Below, in pieces: positions 1 through 8,747 of a stretch of 64,000 bases of DNA. A model generated the notes under the pieces. The model made no database searches. It worked only from the letters and a program-made list of their open reading frames with translations, and was not told the DNA's origin. Origin of the DNA: Bhargavaea changchunensis (lineage in GTDB: Bacteria > Bacillota > Bacilli > Bacillales_A > Planococcaceae). Made by a program: the position numbers and the translations under genes. How positions within the stretch are numbered: position 1 is the first letter of the stretch; every line of letters begins with the position of its first letter. The stretch is from assembly GCF_042665595.1 (NCBI RefSeq), contig NZ_JBHTCT010000033.1:61652-125651 (forward strand), in the 5' to 3' direction.

Positions 1-125
1 TGTTGGCCGATGCTCATCCCGATGTGGACATCTACATCGCGGCTCTCGATGAAAAGCTGAACGAACACGGCTATATCGTACCGGGCCTCGGAGATGCCGG
101 TGACCGTCTGTTCGGAACGAAATAA
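1..125 (+). CDS. upp: Uracil phosphoribosyltransferase, C-terminal end (partial)
   Basis: The window opens inside this gene; only the last 40 or so codons are present. The visible tail contains DIYIAALDEKLNEHGYIVPG followed by LGDAGDRLFGTK and a TAA stop. The YIVPGLGDAGDRLFGT ending is the PRPP/uracil-binding C-terminus typical of Upp, which makes UMP from uracil and PRPP in pyrimidine salvage. The assignment is supported by context, because upp lies just upstream of the ATP synthase operon in Bacillus. The next gene starts about 15 bases downstream, so they are probably co-transcribed. Confidence 0.93.
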   Translation, partial: LADAHPDVDIYIAALDEKLNEHGYIVPGLGDAGDRLFGTK

Positions 126-139
126 GGTGTGTGACTGAA

Positions 140-1260
140 TTGGAAAAACGGTGGAAAGTGATGACGATCTTCGGAACACGCCCGGAGGCCATCAAAATGG
201 CGCCGCTTGTCCTTGAACTGGAAAAGCATCCCGACACGATTGAATCGATTGTCACCGTTACTGCCCAGCACCGCGAAATGCTGGATCAGGTCCTGAAAGC
301 GTTCGACATCACGCCGGACCATGACTTGGATATCATGAAGGCACGACAGACACTCACCGATGTCGCGGCCCGGGGCCTCGAGGGTCTCGACCGCGTCATG
401 AAGGAAGCGGATCCCGATATTGTCCTTGTCCACGGGGATACGTCGACGACCTTCATCGCGGGGCTTGCAGCGTTCTACAACCATGTCGCGGTCGGCCATG
501 TGGAGGCAGGACTCCGCACATGGGACAAGTATTCGCCGTATCCGGAAGAAATGAACCGGCAACTGACGGGCGTCTTGGCAGACCTCCATTTTGCGCCGAC
601 TGAAAAGTCCGCCGCCAACCTCATAGCGGAAGGGAAGCCGGAAGAACGTATTGTCATCACAGGGAACACGGCGATCGATGCACTCCGGACGACGGTGCGT
701 GACGACTACGAACATCCGCTCCTCGAATGGGCAACCGAAGGTCGCCTGATCTCATGACGGCGCACCGCAGGGAAAATCTTGGCGAGCCGATGCGTCACAT
801 GTTCCGGGCGATCCGCCGGCTGCTGGACCAGCATGAAGACACCCGGGTGATTTATCCGGTCCACCTGAACCCCGCGGTCAGGGAAGTGGCCGATGAAATC
901 CTGGCGGGCCATCCGCGCGTCCGCCTGATCGAACCGCTCGAAGTGGTGGACTTCCACAATTTCGCGGCCCGATCCCACCTCATCCTGACCGATTCCGGCG
1001 GCATCCAGGAAGAAGCCCCGTCGCTAGGCAAGCCGGTGCTTGTCCTGCGGGATACAACGGAGCGTCCGGAAGGGATCGAGGCGGGCACGCTGAAGCTGGC
1101 AGGTACGGACGAGGAGACAATCTTCGGCCTGGCGCATGAACTCCTCAGCGACAGGGAAGCCTACAATCGCATGGCGCAGGCGTCGAACCCATATGGTGAT
1201 GGTCATGCATCGGAGAGGATTGTCGATGCCCTGAAGGATTTTCTTAAGCAAAATGGCTAA
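140..1260 (+). pseudogene. mnaA: UDP-N-acetylglucosamine 2-epimerase (non-hydrolysing), frameshifted
   Basis: The product interconverts UDP-GlcNAc and UDP-ManNAc; ManNAc feeds the wall teichoic acid linkage unit made by TagA. The N-terminal part reads MTIFGTRPEAIKMAPL, then HGDTSTT and HVEAGLRT, all hallmarks of the WecB/MnaA family. Near base 750 the frame breaks: frame 1 ends in GRLIS-stop, while the next frame continues with LMTAHRRENLGEP and runs to a TAA at 1258-1260. One missing base in the gatctcatg stretch explains this, since the family has GRL(I/V)LMTAHRREN. A TTG at 140 has an AAGGTG ribosome site 10 bases upstream; the GTG at 131 is too close to that site, and an ATG at 161 is also possible. 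The deletion may be real or a sequencing error. The full-length reading would be about 373 residues, normal for the family. Confidence 0.85.
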
Positions 1261-1266
1261 TAAAAA

Positions 1267-1301
1267 CATCCGCAAAAGGCTCAATGGGCCACTTGCGGAT
1301 G
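1267..1301 (+). terminator. Hairpin after the epimerase gene
   Basis: Six bases after the epimerase stop codon, CATCCGCAA (1267-1275) pairs with TTGCGGATG (1293-1301). No T-run follows on the plus strand; the T-rich side is on the minus strand. It may be a weak terminator or a processing hairpin separating upp-mnaA from the ATP synthase operon. Confidence 0.45.
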
Positions 1302-1366
1302 CCTGTCATGAATTTGTCGAATCTTTGACAAACGTAGTCGCTTGTGAATAATTTCACGGGAATCAA

Positions 1367-1395
1367 TTGACATCAAAATACCCCTATTGTATGCT
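1367..1395 (+). promoter_or_regulatory. Sigma-A promoter of the atp operon
   Basis: TTGACA (1367-1372), a 17-base spacer and TATGCT (1390-1395) make a near-consensus vegetative promoter. Transcription should begin near 1402, leaving a leader of roughly 120 bases before atpI. No other good promoter is visible before the operon. Confidence 0.75.
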
Positions 1396-1525
1396 TTTTA
1401 AGGGTAAGAATGACAAGGGTTTCAGGCGTTTTGTGCGCTTGTCCACTTGCTTTGACTGCATTCTATCATACTCGCTCCGACAGTCAGAAACCGTCCGGAA
1501 TACATGATGCGGAGGACCTCGAAAA

Positions 1526-1918
1526 ATGGAGAATTTACGGCAAATCCATAATAGGCAGAAGAGGGCTCTCTTTTTTTTGCTTGCATTACTTGCCCTCGCT
1601 TGGGGATTCTCCCCATGGCCGACTGTATTTGCCGGGTTGATCCTCGGGGTCCTTTTCGGTCTGTATAACTTCTGGATCCTCACGAGGAGGATGGAACGGT
1701 TCGATCGCGCCCTGGCGCAAGGGGAGAAGGCGCCCTCATTGGGCTCCGGACTCCGCTTCGCCTCGGGCATCGCTGCCGCGGCCATCGCGGTTTCGCTGCC
1801 GGAGACATTCAATCTGATCGCTACGGTGATCGGCCTGATGATCCCGTATCTGTTCCTTTTGGCGGAGCGGATCATCTCGCAACTGAAACACCCGGATCCT
1901 GGGGGGAAAGAGAGGTGA
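1526..1918 (+). CDS. atpI: ATP synthase protein I
   Basis: First gene of the ATP synthase operon, 130 residues. AtpI is a small membrane protein thought to assist c-ring assembly and Mg2+ handling; it is not part of the finished enzyme. The sequence shows four hydrophobic segments: FFLLALLALAWGF, then VFAGLILGVLFGLYNFWIL, then a segment near residues 75-90 and another near 92-112. A GGAGG site lies 11 bases before the ATG. The family is poorly conserved, so the call rests on size, topology and position directly before atpB. Confidence 0.85.
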   Translation: MENLRQIHNRQKRALFFLLALLALAWGFSPWPTVFAGLILGVLFGLYNFWILTRRMERFDRALAQGEKAPSLGSGLRFASGIAAAAIAVSLPETFNLIATVIGLMIPYLFLLAERIISQLKHPDPGGKER

Positions 1919-1925
1919 ACATTTA

Positions 1926-2636
1926 ATGAACCACGTAAACCCCAAGTGGGAATTTCTTGGGCTGACGTTCAACCCGTCGAACATCCTCATGTTGGCGGTG
2001 ACATGCCTCATAGTCTTCCTCATTGCGTTCATCTCGACCCGGAACATGAAAATGAAGCCGACAGGCATGCAGAACTTCATGGAATGGGTCATGGATTTCG
2101 TCAAGGGGATCATCAAGAGCAACATGGACTGGAAAACAGGCGGGCGGTTCCACCTGCTTGCCCTGACACTCATCATGTTCATCTTTGTAGCGAACATGCT
2201 CGGTCTTCCATTCGCCATCGCGTACGACCACGTGCTCTGGTGGAAATCTCCGACCGCGGATCCTACCATCACGATGACCCTGGCGGTCATGGTGCTCGTC
2301 CTGACGCATTACTATGGCGTCAAGATGACCGGCGTGAAGAACTATCTCCTCGGATTCACAAAGCCGCTCGCTTTCATGACGCCGCTTAAAATCATCGAGG
2401 AATTCGCGAACACGCTGACACTCGGTCTCCGTCTTTACGGAAACATCTATGCGGGTGAGATCCTCATCGGACTCCTCGCCGGCCTCGCAACTGCAGGCGT
2501 CGGCGGCTTCCTGGGTGCGATTCTCCCGGCAATGGCCTGGCAGGGCTTCTCGATCTTCATCGGGACGATCCAGGCGTTCATCTTCGTTATGTTGTCGATG
2601 GTCTACATGTCCCACAAAGTACAGACAGATCATTGA
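1926..2636 (+). CDS. atpB: F1Fo ATP synthase subunit a
   Basis: The 236-residue membrane stator subunit that forms the proton half-channels against the c-ring. It is recognised by its hydrophobic helices and by the C-terminal motif with TLGLRLYGNIYAGE, which contains the essential arginine facing the c-ring glutamate. Length is typical of Bacillus subunit a. It starts 7 bases after the atpI stop, with GGGGAAAGAGAGGTGA upstream as ribosome site, so the two are translationally linked. Confidence 0.97.
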   Translation: MNHVNPKWEFLGLTFNPSNILMLAVTCLIVFLIAFISTRNMKMKPTGMQNFMEWVMDFVKGIIKSNMDWKTGGRFHLLALTLIMFIFVANMLGLPFAIAYDHVLWWKSPTADPTITMTLAVMVLVLTHYYGVKMTGVKNYLLGFTKPLAFMTPLKIIEEFANTLTLGLRLYGNIYAGEILIGLLAGLATAGVGGFLGAILPAMAWQGFSIFIGTIQAFIFVMLSMVYMSHKVQTDH

Positions 2637-2698
2637 TCATATAATTCCCGCTTAGCGGGCGACAAAACAAAAACAACTATTTAGGAGGAAATTATAAA

Positions 2699-2911
2699 AT
2701 GGGTCTTCTTGCAGCAGCACTCGCAGTAGGATTGGGCGCACTTGGCGCCGGTATCGGTAACGGTCTCATCGTTTCCAAGACAGTAGAAGGTATTGCACGT
2801 CAGCCAGAGGCGCGCGGCGTCCTTCAGACGACCATGTTCATCGGGGTCGCACTCGTCGAGGCCCTTCCGATCATCGCTGTCGTTATCGCGTTCATCGTAA
2901 TGAACAGATAA
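2699..2911 (+). CDS. atpE: F1Fo ATP synthase subunit c
   Basis: A 70-residue hairpin protein of two transmembrane helices joined by the polar loop RQPEARG. The second helix carries the ion-binding glutamate in FIGVALVEALPIIAV. Glycines are spaced through helix 1 (GLGALGAGIGNG), as needed for tight ring packing. The ribosome site TTAGGAGGAAA is the strongest in the operon, consistent with the many copies of c needed per enzyme. A large hairpin follows at 2929-2964. Confidence 0.97.
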   Translation: MGLLAAALAVGLGALGAGIGNGLIVSKTVEGIARQPEARGVLQTTMFIGVALVEALPIIAVVIAFIVMNR

Positions 2912-2928
2912 TCATAGGGCAAAGCAAA

Positions 2929-2964
2929 AATGGCGAAGAGCATCTATTGAATCCCTTCGCCATT
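2929..2964 (+). promoter_or_regulatory. Intra-operon hairpin between atpE and atpF
   Basis: AATGGCGAAG (2929-2938) pairs perfectly with CTTCGCCATT (2955-2964) across a 16-base loop, 18 bases after the atpE stop. Only a short T-poor tail (cctttatg) follows, so full termination is unlikely. A 3' stabilising or attenuating hairpin that raises atpE expression relative to downstream genes is the simplest reading. Confidence 0.7.
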
Positions 2965-3050
2965 CCTTTATGTACGGATATTGAAGGCAACACCATCTGA
3001 CGGGAGCCGGTCCGCCGGCTTCCCTAGTTTCCGAAGGGAGTGAGACAATC

Positions 3051-3587
3051 GTGTCTTTGGACCAGTTCGTATTGGCGGCATCAGCCGGCGATGGAATTTT
3101 GGATAAACTGAACACCGGTGATATCCTCGCCACGCTCTTCTTCTTCACGTTGCTCATGATTCTCCTCAAGAAATTCGCATGGGGCCCGCTTATGGGCATC
3201 ATGGACCAGCGCGCCGAACTGATCGCTTCCGAAATCAACGAAGCTGAAAAGAGCCGCGCCGAATCCGCCAAGCTGCTGGAAGAGCAGCGCGCGCTCCTCA
3301 AAGAAGCGCGTACTGAAGCACAGGCGATTGTGGAGAACGCAAAGCAGCAGGGTGACGCCCAGCGTGCGGAGATCATGGAAACCGCCCGCGCGGAAGCATC
3401 CCGCCTGAAAGAAAATGCAGCGGCAGAAATCGCCAACGAAAAAGAAAAGGCCATCCAGGCCGTACGCGAAGAATTCGTCTCGATGTCCATCTTGGCCGCA
3501 GAGAAGGTTCTTGGCAAGGAAGTCTCTGAAGAGGACAACCGTGCCCTCATCGAGGAGACAATCCAGAAGGCAGGGGAAAGCCGATGA
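3051..3587 (+). CDS. atpF: F1Fo ATP synthase subunit b
   Basis: This 178-residue protein forms the peripheral stalk. It has one N-terminal membrane helix (ILATLFFFTLLMILLKKFAW) followed by a long charged helix rich in Ala, Glu, Lys and Arg, which forms the dimeric stalk reaching up to the delta subunit. The start is GTG with GGGAGTGAG upstream. The stop overlaps the atpH start by four bases (ATGA), giving translational coupling. Confidence 0.96.
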   Translation: MSLDQFVLAASAGDGILDKLNTGDILATLFFFTLLMILLKKFAWGPLMGIMDQRAELIASEINEAEKSRAESAKLLEEQRALLKEARTEAQAIVENAKQQGDAQRAEIMETARAEASRLKENAAAEIANEKEKAIQAVREEFVSMSILAAEKVLGKEVSEEDNRALIEETIQKAGESR

Positions 3588-4123
3588 GCGAGTCCACTGT
3601 AGCCAAGCGCTATGCGCTCGCGCTGTTTGAAGTGGCCCGCGAAAAAGGGAAGACGGAAGTGATCAGCACCGAAATGGGCGAGATCCGCAAGGTATTCGCC
3701 GGGACGCGTGAGCTCCGTACGCTCCTGACTTCCCCAAAACTTTCGAACCGGGAGAAAAAGGCGCTTCTGGCCAAGCTGTTCAACGGCGCGGACCAGCTGA
3801 CGCTCAATACACTGTACGTTCTCTCCGATGCAGGCCGCCTCAACGAGACGGTGAATGTCGCAAACGACTTCATCTCCCTTGTGGACGAGGCAGCCGGCAT
3901 CGCGGAAGCGAAAGTGTACTCCACCCGGCCGCTCTCCGATACGGAACAGCAGGAGCTTTCCGCTGCATTCGCCGTTAAGGTCGGCAAGCAGTCGCTCCGC
4001 ATTGTGAACATCGTGGATCCGTCGCTGATCGGCGGACTTCGCATCCGCATCGGTAACCGGATCTACGACAACAGCCTCAGAACAAAACTGGATCACCTCA
4101 AGCGTGATCTCGTGAATGCATAA
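3584..4123 (+). CDS. atpH: F1Fo ATP synthase subunit delta
   Basis: Subunit delta (OSCP-like), 179 residues, joins the peripheral stalk to the top of the alpha/beta hexamer. The N-terminal AKRYALALFEVA motif and the C-terminal DPSLIGGLRIRIGNRIYDNS motif are typical of the family. It overlaps atpF by four bases and is followed 26 bases later by atpA. Confidence 0.96.
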   Translation: MSESTVAKRYALALFEVAREKGKTEVISTEMGEIRKVFAGTRELRTLLTSPKLSNREKKALLAKLFNGADQLTLNTLYVLSDAGRLNETVNVANDFISLVDEAAGIAEAKVYSTRPLSDTEQQELSAAFAVKVGKQSLRIVNIVDPSLIGGLRIRIGNRIYDNSLRTKLDHLKRDLVNA

Positions 4124-4149
4124 TCTTTTGAAATGAAGGGGTGACATGC

Positions 4150-5661
4150 ATGAGCATCAAAGCTGAAGAAATCAGCGCTCTCATCAAACAGCAGATTGCG
4201 GACTACCAATCTGAGTTGGAAGTCAGCGATGTCGGCACCGTTATCACCATCGGTGACGGAATCGCACGCGCGCATGGCCTCGATAACGTCATGGCCGGTG
4301 AACTACTGGAGTTCTCCAATGGTGTCATGGGCATGGCGCAGAACCTCGAGGAAAACAACGTCGGTATCGTCATCCTTGGACCTTACACGGACATCAAGGA
4401 AGGCGACGAAGTCCGCCGCACGGGCCGGATCATGGAAGTTCCGGTCGGTGAAGAACTGATCGGCCGCGTCGTGAACCCGCTCGGCATGCCGATCGACGGA
4501 CTCGGCCCGATCAACACAACAAAAACCCGCCCGATTGAAAGCCCGGCGCAAGGCGTCATGGCTCGTAAATCGGTCGATGAGCCGCTCCAGACCGGTATCA
4601 AGGCGATTGACGCACTTGTTCCGATCGGCCGCGGACAGCGTGAACTGATCATCGGTGACCGCCAGACCGGTAAAACGACTGTTGCGGTCGATACGATCAT
4701 CAACCAGGCCGACCAGGACATGATCTGTGTCTACGTCGCGATCGGACAAAAAGAGTCCACGGTCCGTGCCCTTGTGGAAACTCTCCGCAAAAACGGTGCG
4801 CTCGACTACTCGATCGTCGTCTCCGCAGGCGCATCCGACCCTGCACCGCTTCTTTACCTCGCACCATACGCAGGGGTAACGATGGCTGAAGAATTCATGT
4901 TCCAGGGCAAGCACGCCCTCATCGTCTACGATGACCTGTCCAAGCAGGCTGCTGCCTACCGTGAACTTTCCCTCTTGCTCCGCCGTCCTCCGGGCCGCGA
5001 AGCTTATCCGGGTGATGTCTTCTACCTTCACTCGCGCCTTCTTGAGCGTGCAGCGAAGCTGAACGACGACCTCGGCGGCGGTTCCATCACGGCACTGCCA
5101 TTCGTTGAGACACAGGCAGGGGACATCTCCGCCTACATCCCGACGAACGTGATCTCGATCACGGACGGACAGATCTTCCTTCAGTCCGACCTGTTCTTCT
5201 CGGGTGTCCGCCCGGCGATCAACGCGGGTCTTTCCGTATCGCGTGTCGGCGGTTCCGCTCAGATCAAGGCGATGAAGAAGGTTGCCGGTACGCTCCGTCT
5301 TGACCTTGCTGCCTACCGTGAACTCGAAGCGTTCGCACAGTTCGGCTCGGACCTTGACGCTGCAACAAAAGCGAAGCTCGACCGCGGTGCGCGTACGGTT
5401 GAAGTCCTGAAGCAGGACCTCAACAAGCCGATCAAAGTCGAAAAGCAGGTTGCGATCCTTTATGCGCTGACCCGCGGTCATCTCGACGACGTTCCGGTTC
5501 AGGACATCCGCCGTTTCGAAGCGGAATTCCTGAGCTGGCTCGACAGCAACCACACGAACGTTCTGGATCACATCCGCACAACTAAGGCTCTTCCTGCTGA
5601 TGAAGACATGACAGCTGCGCTTGACGCATTCAAGAAGACATTCGTCCGCTCCGAAGACTGA
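4150..5661 (+). CDS. atpA: F1Fo ATP synthase subunit alpha
   Basis: A 503-residue non-catalytic nucleotide-binding subunit of the F1 head. The Walker A motif GDRQTGKT lies near residue 169, and the family signature with PAINAGLSVSRVGGSAQ lies near residue 355. The ATG at 4150 (MSIKAEEIS) is preferred because AAGGGGTG lies just upstream; an in-frame ATG at 4144 or 4147 context is not needed. Length matches the roughly 502 residues usual in Bacillus. Confidence 0.98.
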   Translation: MSIKAEEISALIKQQIADYQSELEVSDVGTVITIGDGIARAHGLDNVMAGELLEFSNGVMGMAQNLEENNVGIVILGPYTDIKEGDEVRRTGRIMEVPVGEELIGRVVNPLGMPIDGLGPINTTKTRPIESPAQGVMARKSVDEPLQTGIKAIDALVPIGRGQRELIIGDRQTGKTTVAVDTIINQADQDMICVYVAIGQKESTVRALVETLRKNGALDYSIVVSAGASDPAPLLYLAPYAGVTMAEEFMFQGKHALIVYDDLSKQAAAYRELSLLLRRPPGREAYPGDVFYLHSRLLERAAKLNDDLGGGSITALPFVETQAGDISAYIPTNVISITDGQIFLQSDLFFSGVRPAINAGLSVSRVGGSAQIKAMKKVAGTLRLDLAAYRELEAFAQFGSDLDAATKAKLDRGARTVEVLKQDLNKPIKVEKQVAILYALTRGHLDDVPVQDIRRFEAEFLSWLDSNHTNVLDHIRTTKALPADEDMTAALDAFKKTFVRSED

Positions 5662-5701
5662 GTTCCGGCAGATCCAATAACGAGAAGGTGGTGAACAACC
5701 G

Positions 5702-6559
5702 ATGGCATCATTACGCGAAATCCAGAGCCGGATCAACTCCACGAAAAAGACAAGCCAGATCACGAAGGCGATGCACATGGTATCGGCTTCCAAACTGAGC
5801 AAGGCCGAGCTGAACGCCAAGTCGTTCAACCCGTATATGGAGAAGATCCAGGATGTGATCGGGGCAATCGCGGCCGGCGCACCGGACGCGACTCACCCGA
5901 TGCTCGAGAGCCGGCCGGTCAAAAAGACCGCCTATCTCGTCATCACATCCGACCGGGGACTTGTCGGAGCCTATAACTCCCATGTCCTGAAGGCGGCTCT
6001 CGGCAAAATCCGTGAACGGCACACATCCAAAGATGAAGTCGTCATCCTTTCCATCGGACGCAACGGCGTTGATTTCTTTAATAAGCTTGGATACAACGTG
6101 ATCCAAAGCGTCATCGGCGTTTCGGATCACCCGACCTTTGCCGAGATCAAAGACATCACGCGTGAAGCGATCGGCAAATTCATCGACGGTGAGTACGATG
6201 AGCTGTACATGTACTACAACCACTTTGTGAGTGCGATCAGCCAGGAAGTGACCGAGAAAAAGGTCCTTCCGCTGACTGACCTCTCTTCGATGAAATCGAC
6301 CGCTTCCTACGAGTTCGAACCTTCCGCGGAAGCCATCCTGGAAGTGCTCCTCCCGCAATACGCGGAAAGCCTCATGTACGGCGCTCTGCTGGACGGCAAG
6401 GCTTCCGAGCACGCATCTTCGATGACCGCGATGAAGGCCGCGACTGACAACGCGAAGGAACTGATCGACGATTTGACACTTTCATTTAACCGTGCGCGCC
6501 AGGCAGCGATCACCCAGGAAATCACGGAGATCGTCGGCGGGGTCGCGGCGCTGGAATAA
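5702..6559 (+). CDS. atpG: F1Fo ATP synthase subunit gamma
   Basis: The 285-residue rotor shaft. The N-terminus ASLREIQSRINSTKKTSQIT and the C-terminus with NRARQAAITQEITEIVGG form the two antiparallel helices that turn inside the alpha/beta hexamer. An AGAAGGTGGTGA ribosome site precedes the ATG. Length and termini are normal. Confidence 0.97.
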   Translation: MASLREIQSRINSTKKTSQITKAMHMVSASKLSKAELNAKSFNPYMEKIQDVIGAIAAGAPDATHPMLESRPVKKTAYLVITSDRGLVGAYNSHVLKAALGKIRERHTSKDEVVILSIGRNGVDFFNKLGYNVIQSVIGVSDHPTFAEIKDITREAIGKFIDGEYDELYMYYNHFVSAISQEVTEKKVLPLTDLSSMKSTASYEFEPSAEAILEVLLPQYAESLMYGALLDGKASEHASSMTAMKAATDNAKELIDDLTLSFNRARQAAITQEITEIVGGVAALE

Positions 6560-6613
6560 GCGCCGGCCCTGTCCATGCTTGGCTCCCGCAGTATACAGAC
6601 AGGAGGGAACAGC

Positions 6614-8029
6614 ATGAACCAAGGACATGTCCTCCAGGTCATGGGTCCGGTCGTCGACGTAAAGTTCGACGGCGACAACATGCCTGAGATCTACAATGCC
6701 CTTACAGTCCAGATTGCGCGCCCGAACGAAGAGGCGCAAACACTGACGCTTGAAGTTGCCCTTCACTTGGGCGACGACTCCGTCCGCACGATTGCCATGT
6801 CCTCCACGGACGGCCTTCAGCGCGGAGCGGCTGTCACCGACACAGGTTCGCCAATTTCGGTTCCTGTCGGAGACGTAACGCTCGGACGTGTATTCAACGT
6901 CCTCGGCGACACAATCGACCTTAACGAGGAAATCCCTGCATCCGAACGCCGTGACGCCATCCACCGTGATGCGCCGAAATTCGAGGAACTGACAACTGAT
7001 GTTGAAATCCTTGAAACAGGCATCAAAGTCGTCGACCTTCTCGCTCCTTACATCAAGGGCGGTAAGATCGGCCTCTTCGGCGGAGCGGGCGTCGGCAAGA
7101 CGGTCCTCATCCAGGAACTCATCAACAACATCGCTCAGGAGCACGGCGGGATTTCCGTCTTTGCGGGTGTCGGCGAACGTACCCGTGAAGGGAATGACCT
7201 TTACTTTGAAATGTCCGACTCCGGCGTTATCAAGAAGACGGCGATGGTCTTCGGCCAGATGAACGAGCCGCCGGGCGCACGTATGCGTGTTGCTCTGACG
7301 GGTCTGACAATGGCTGAATACTTCCGTGACGAAAAAGGCGCGGACGTACTTCTCTTCATCGACAACATCTTCCGGTTCACACAGGCCGGTTCCGAAGTAT
7401 CGGCCCTTCTCGGCCGCATGCCTTCCGCGGTTGGTTACCAGCCGACGCTGGCAACCGAGATGGGTAAACTCCAGGAGCGGATCACATCCACGAACAAAGG
7501 GTCCGTCACATCGATCCAGGCGATTTATGTCCCTGCCGATGACTACACTGACCCGGCTCCTGCGACAACATTCGCCCACCTCGACGCAACGACAAACCTT
7601 GAGCGTAAGCTCTCGGAGATGGGGATTTACCCTGCGGTTGACCCGCTGGCTTCCTCTTCCCGTGCGCTTTCCCCTGAAATCGTCGGCGAAGAGCACTACG
7701 AAGTCGCGACACAAGTCCAGCAGACGCTCCAGCGCTACCGTGAGCTTCAGGACATCATCGCGATCCTCGGTATGGACGAGCTCGGCGACGAAGACAAGCT
7801 TGTCGTCGACCGTGCCCGCCGCATCCAGTTCTTCCTTTCCCAGAACTTCCACGTTGCCGAGCAGTTCACGGGCCAAAAAGGTTCTTATGTACCGGTAGCG
7901 GAAACGGTCAAAGGCTTCAAGGAAATTCTTGAAGGCCGCTATGACCACCTTCCTGAAGATGCATTCCGTCTTGTCGGACGCATCGAGGAAGTTATTGCAA
8001 AAGCGAAGGAAATGGGCGTAGAAGTCTGA
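6614..8029 (+). CDS. atpD: F1Fo ATP synthase subunit beta
   Basis: The 471-residue catalytic subunit. It has the Walker A motif GGAGVGKT near residue 156, the GERTREGNDLY catalytic glutamate region, and the DELSEED-like stretch present here as MDELGDEDK. The ATG at 6614 is chosen because ACAGGAGGG lies seven bases upstream; longer in-frame extensions add residues foreign to the family. It carries out ATP synthesis from ADP and phosphate at the membrane-attached F1 head. Confidence 0.98.
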   Translation: MNQGHVLQVMGPVVDVKFDGDNMPEIYNALTVQIARPNEEAQTLTLEVALHLGDDSVRTIAMSSTDGLQRGAAVTDTGSPISVPVGDVTLGRVFNVLGDTIDLNEEIPASERRDAIHRDAPKFEELTTDVEILETGIKVVDLLAPYIKGGKIGLFGGAGVGKTVLIQELINNIAQEHGGISVFAGVGERTREGNDLYFEMSDSGVIKKTAMVFGQMNEPPGARMRVALTGLTMAEYFRDEKGADVLLFIDNIFRFTQAGSEVSALLGRMPSAVGYQPTLATEMGKLQERITSTNKGSVTSIQAIYVPADDYTDPAPATTFAHLDATTNLERKLSEMGIYPAVDPLASSSRALSPEIVGEEHYEVATQVQQTLQRYRELQDIIAILGMDELGDEDKLVVDRARRIQFFLSQNFHVAEQFTGQKGSYVPVAETVKGFKEILEGRYDHLPEDAFRLVGRIEEVIAKAKEMGVEV

Positions 8030-8053
8030 TTATCCTGACCAGGAGGGAAAAGC

Positions 8054-8458
8054 ATGAGCACAATCAAAGTGAATATCGTCACTCCCGACGGTCCGGTATA
8101 TGATTCGGATGCGAACATGGTCATCGCGGTCACTACGACCGGTGAACTCGGAATTCTTCCGGGTCACATCCCGATGGTCGCGCCGCTTGAAATCGGCGCC
8201 GTCCGCCTGAACAAAGACTCGTCCACCGAACGTGTGGCGGTCAGCGGCGGATTCCTGGAAGTCCGTCCGGATCAGGTCACGATCCTCGCCCAGTCCGCCG
8301 AACTTGCGGAAGACATCGACACTGCCCGCGCCATCGAGGCGAAAAAGCGTGCCGAGGCCCGTCTTCAGCAAAAGCAGGGGGACCTGGATGCCAAACGTGC
8401 AGAGTTGGCACTCAGTCGCGCGATGAACCGTTTGGACGTCGCGAAAGGCAAAATCTAA
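8054..8458 (+). CDS. atpC: F1Fo ATP synthase subunit epsilon
   Basis: The last gene of the operon, 134 residues. Subunit epsilon couples the rotor to the c-ring and inhibits ATP hydrolysis. The N-terminal beta-sandwich holds GELGILPGHIPMVAPL, the family signature. The C-terminal helical pair is rich in Ala, Lys and Arg. A strong terminator follows 17 bases after the stop. Confidence 0.96.
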   Translation: MSTIKVNIVTPDGPVYDSDANMVIAVTTTGELGILPGHIPMVAPLEIGAVRLNKDSSTERVAVSGGFLEVRPDQVTILAQSAELAEDIDTARAIEAKKRAEARLQQKQGDLDAKRAELALSRAMNRLDVAKGKI

Positions 8459-8475
8459 CGATATCCTCACAGAGA

Positions 8476-8518
8476 AAAGCGGGCAGAATCGATCTGCCCG
8501 CTTTCTTTTTATTTTTTT
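8476..8518 (+). terminator. Terminator of the atp operon
   Basis: AAAGCGGGCAGA (8476-8487) pairs with TCTGCCCGCTTT (8493-8504) across a 5-base loop, followed by a long T-rich run. It ends the nine-gene ATP synthase operon. Confidence 0.95.
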
Positions 8519-8550
8519 GCTTGTTAGCGGATAATGTTGATATTTAACTG

Positions 8551-8658
8551 TGGAGTGAAGGGCGGCGACTCCAGCGGGAAAGGAAGTGCGGAGAGACTCC
8601 GCAGGAGGCTCGATGCCTTCCCCGCGGAAAGCGTCCGCCCGGAACGGAAAGCAACAAC
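8551..8658 (+). repeat. Interspersed structured repeat, complete copy
   Basis: About 108 non-coding bases with the blocks ACTCCAGCGGGAA, ACTCCGCAGGAGGC, CCCCGCGGAAAGCGTCCG and CGGAACGGAAAGCAACAAC. GGGCGG near the 5' end can pair with CCGCCC near the 3' end, giving an outer stem around inner hairpins. The same 3' half is found reversed at the window end (63944-64000). From memory, the layout resembles an intergenic repeat common in Bacillaceae and Planococcaceae genomes. It lies between the atp terminator and the DUF1146 gene. Confidence 0.75.
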
Positions 8659-8747
8659 ACTCTATAACAGAGCATTAATTTTTGGCATGAAGGACTGAGA
8701 AATCCGGATTTTTCAGAAGAACCTATTCAGAAAGGCGGTTTGCGGAG

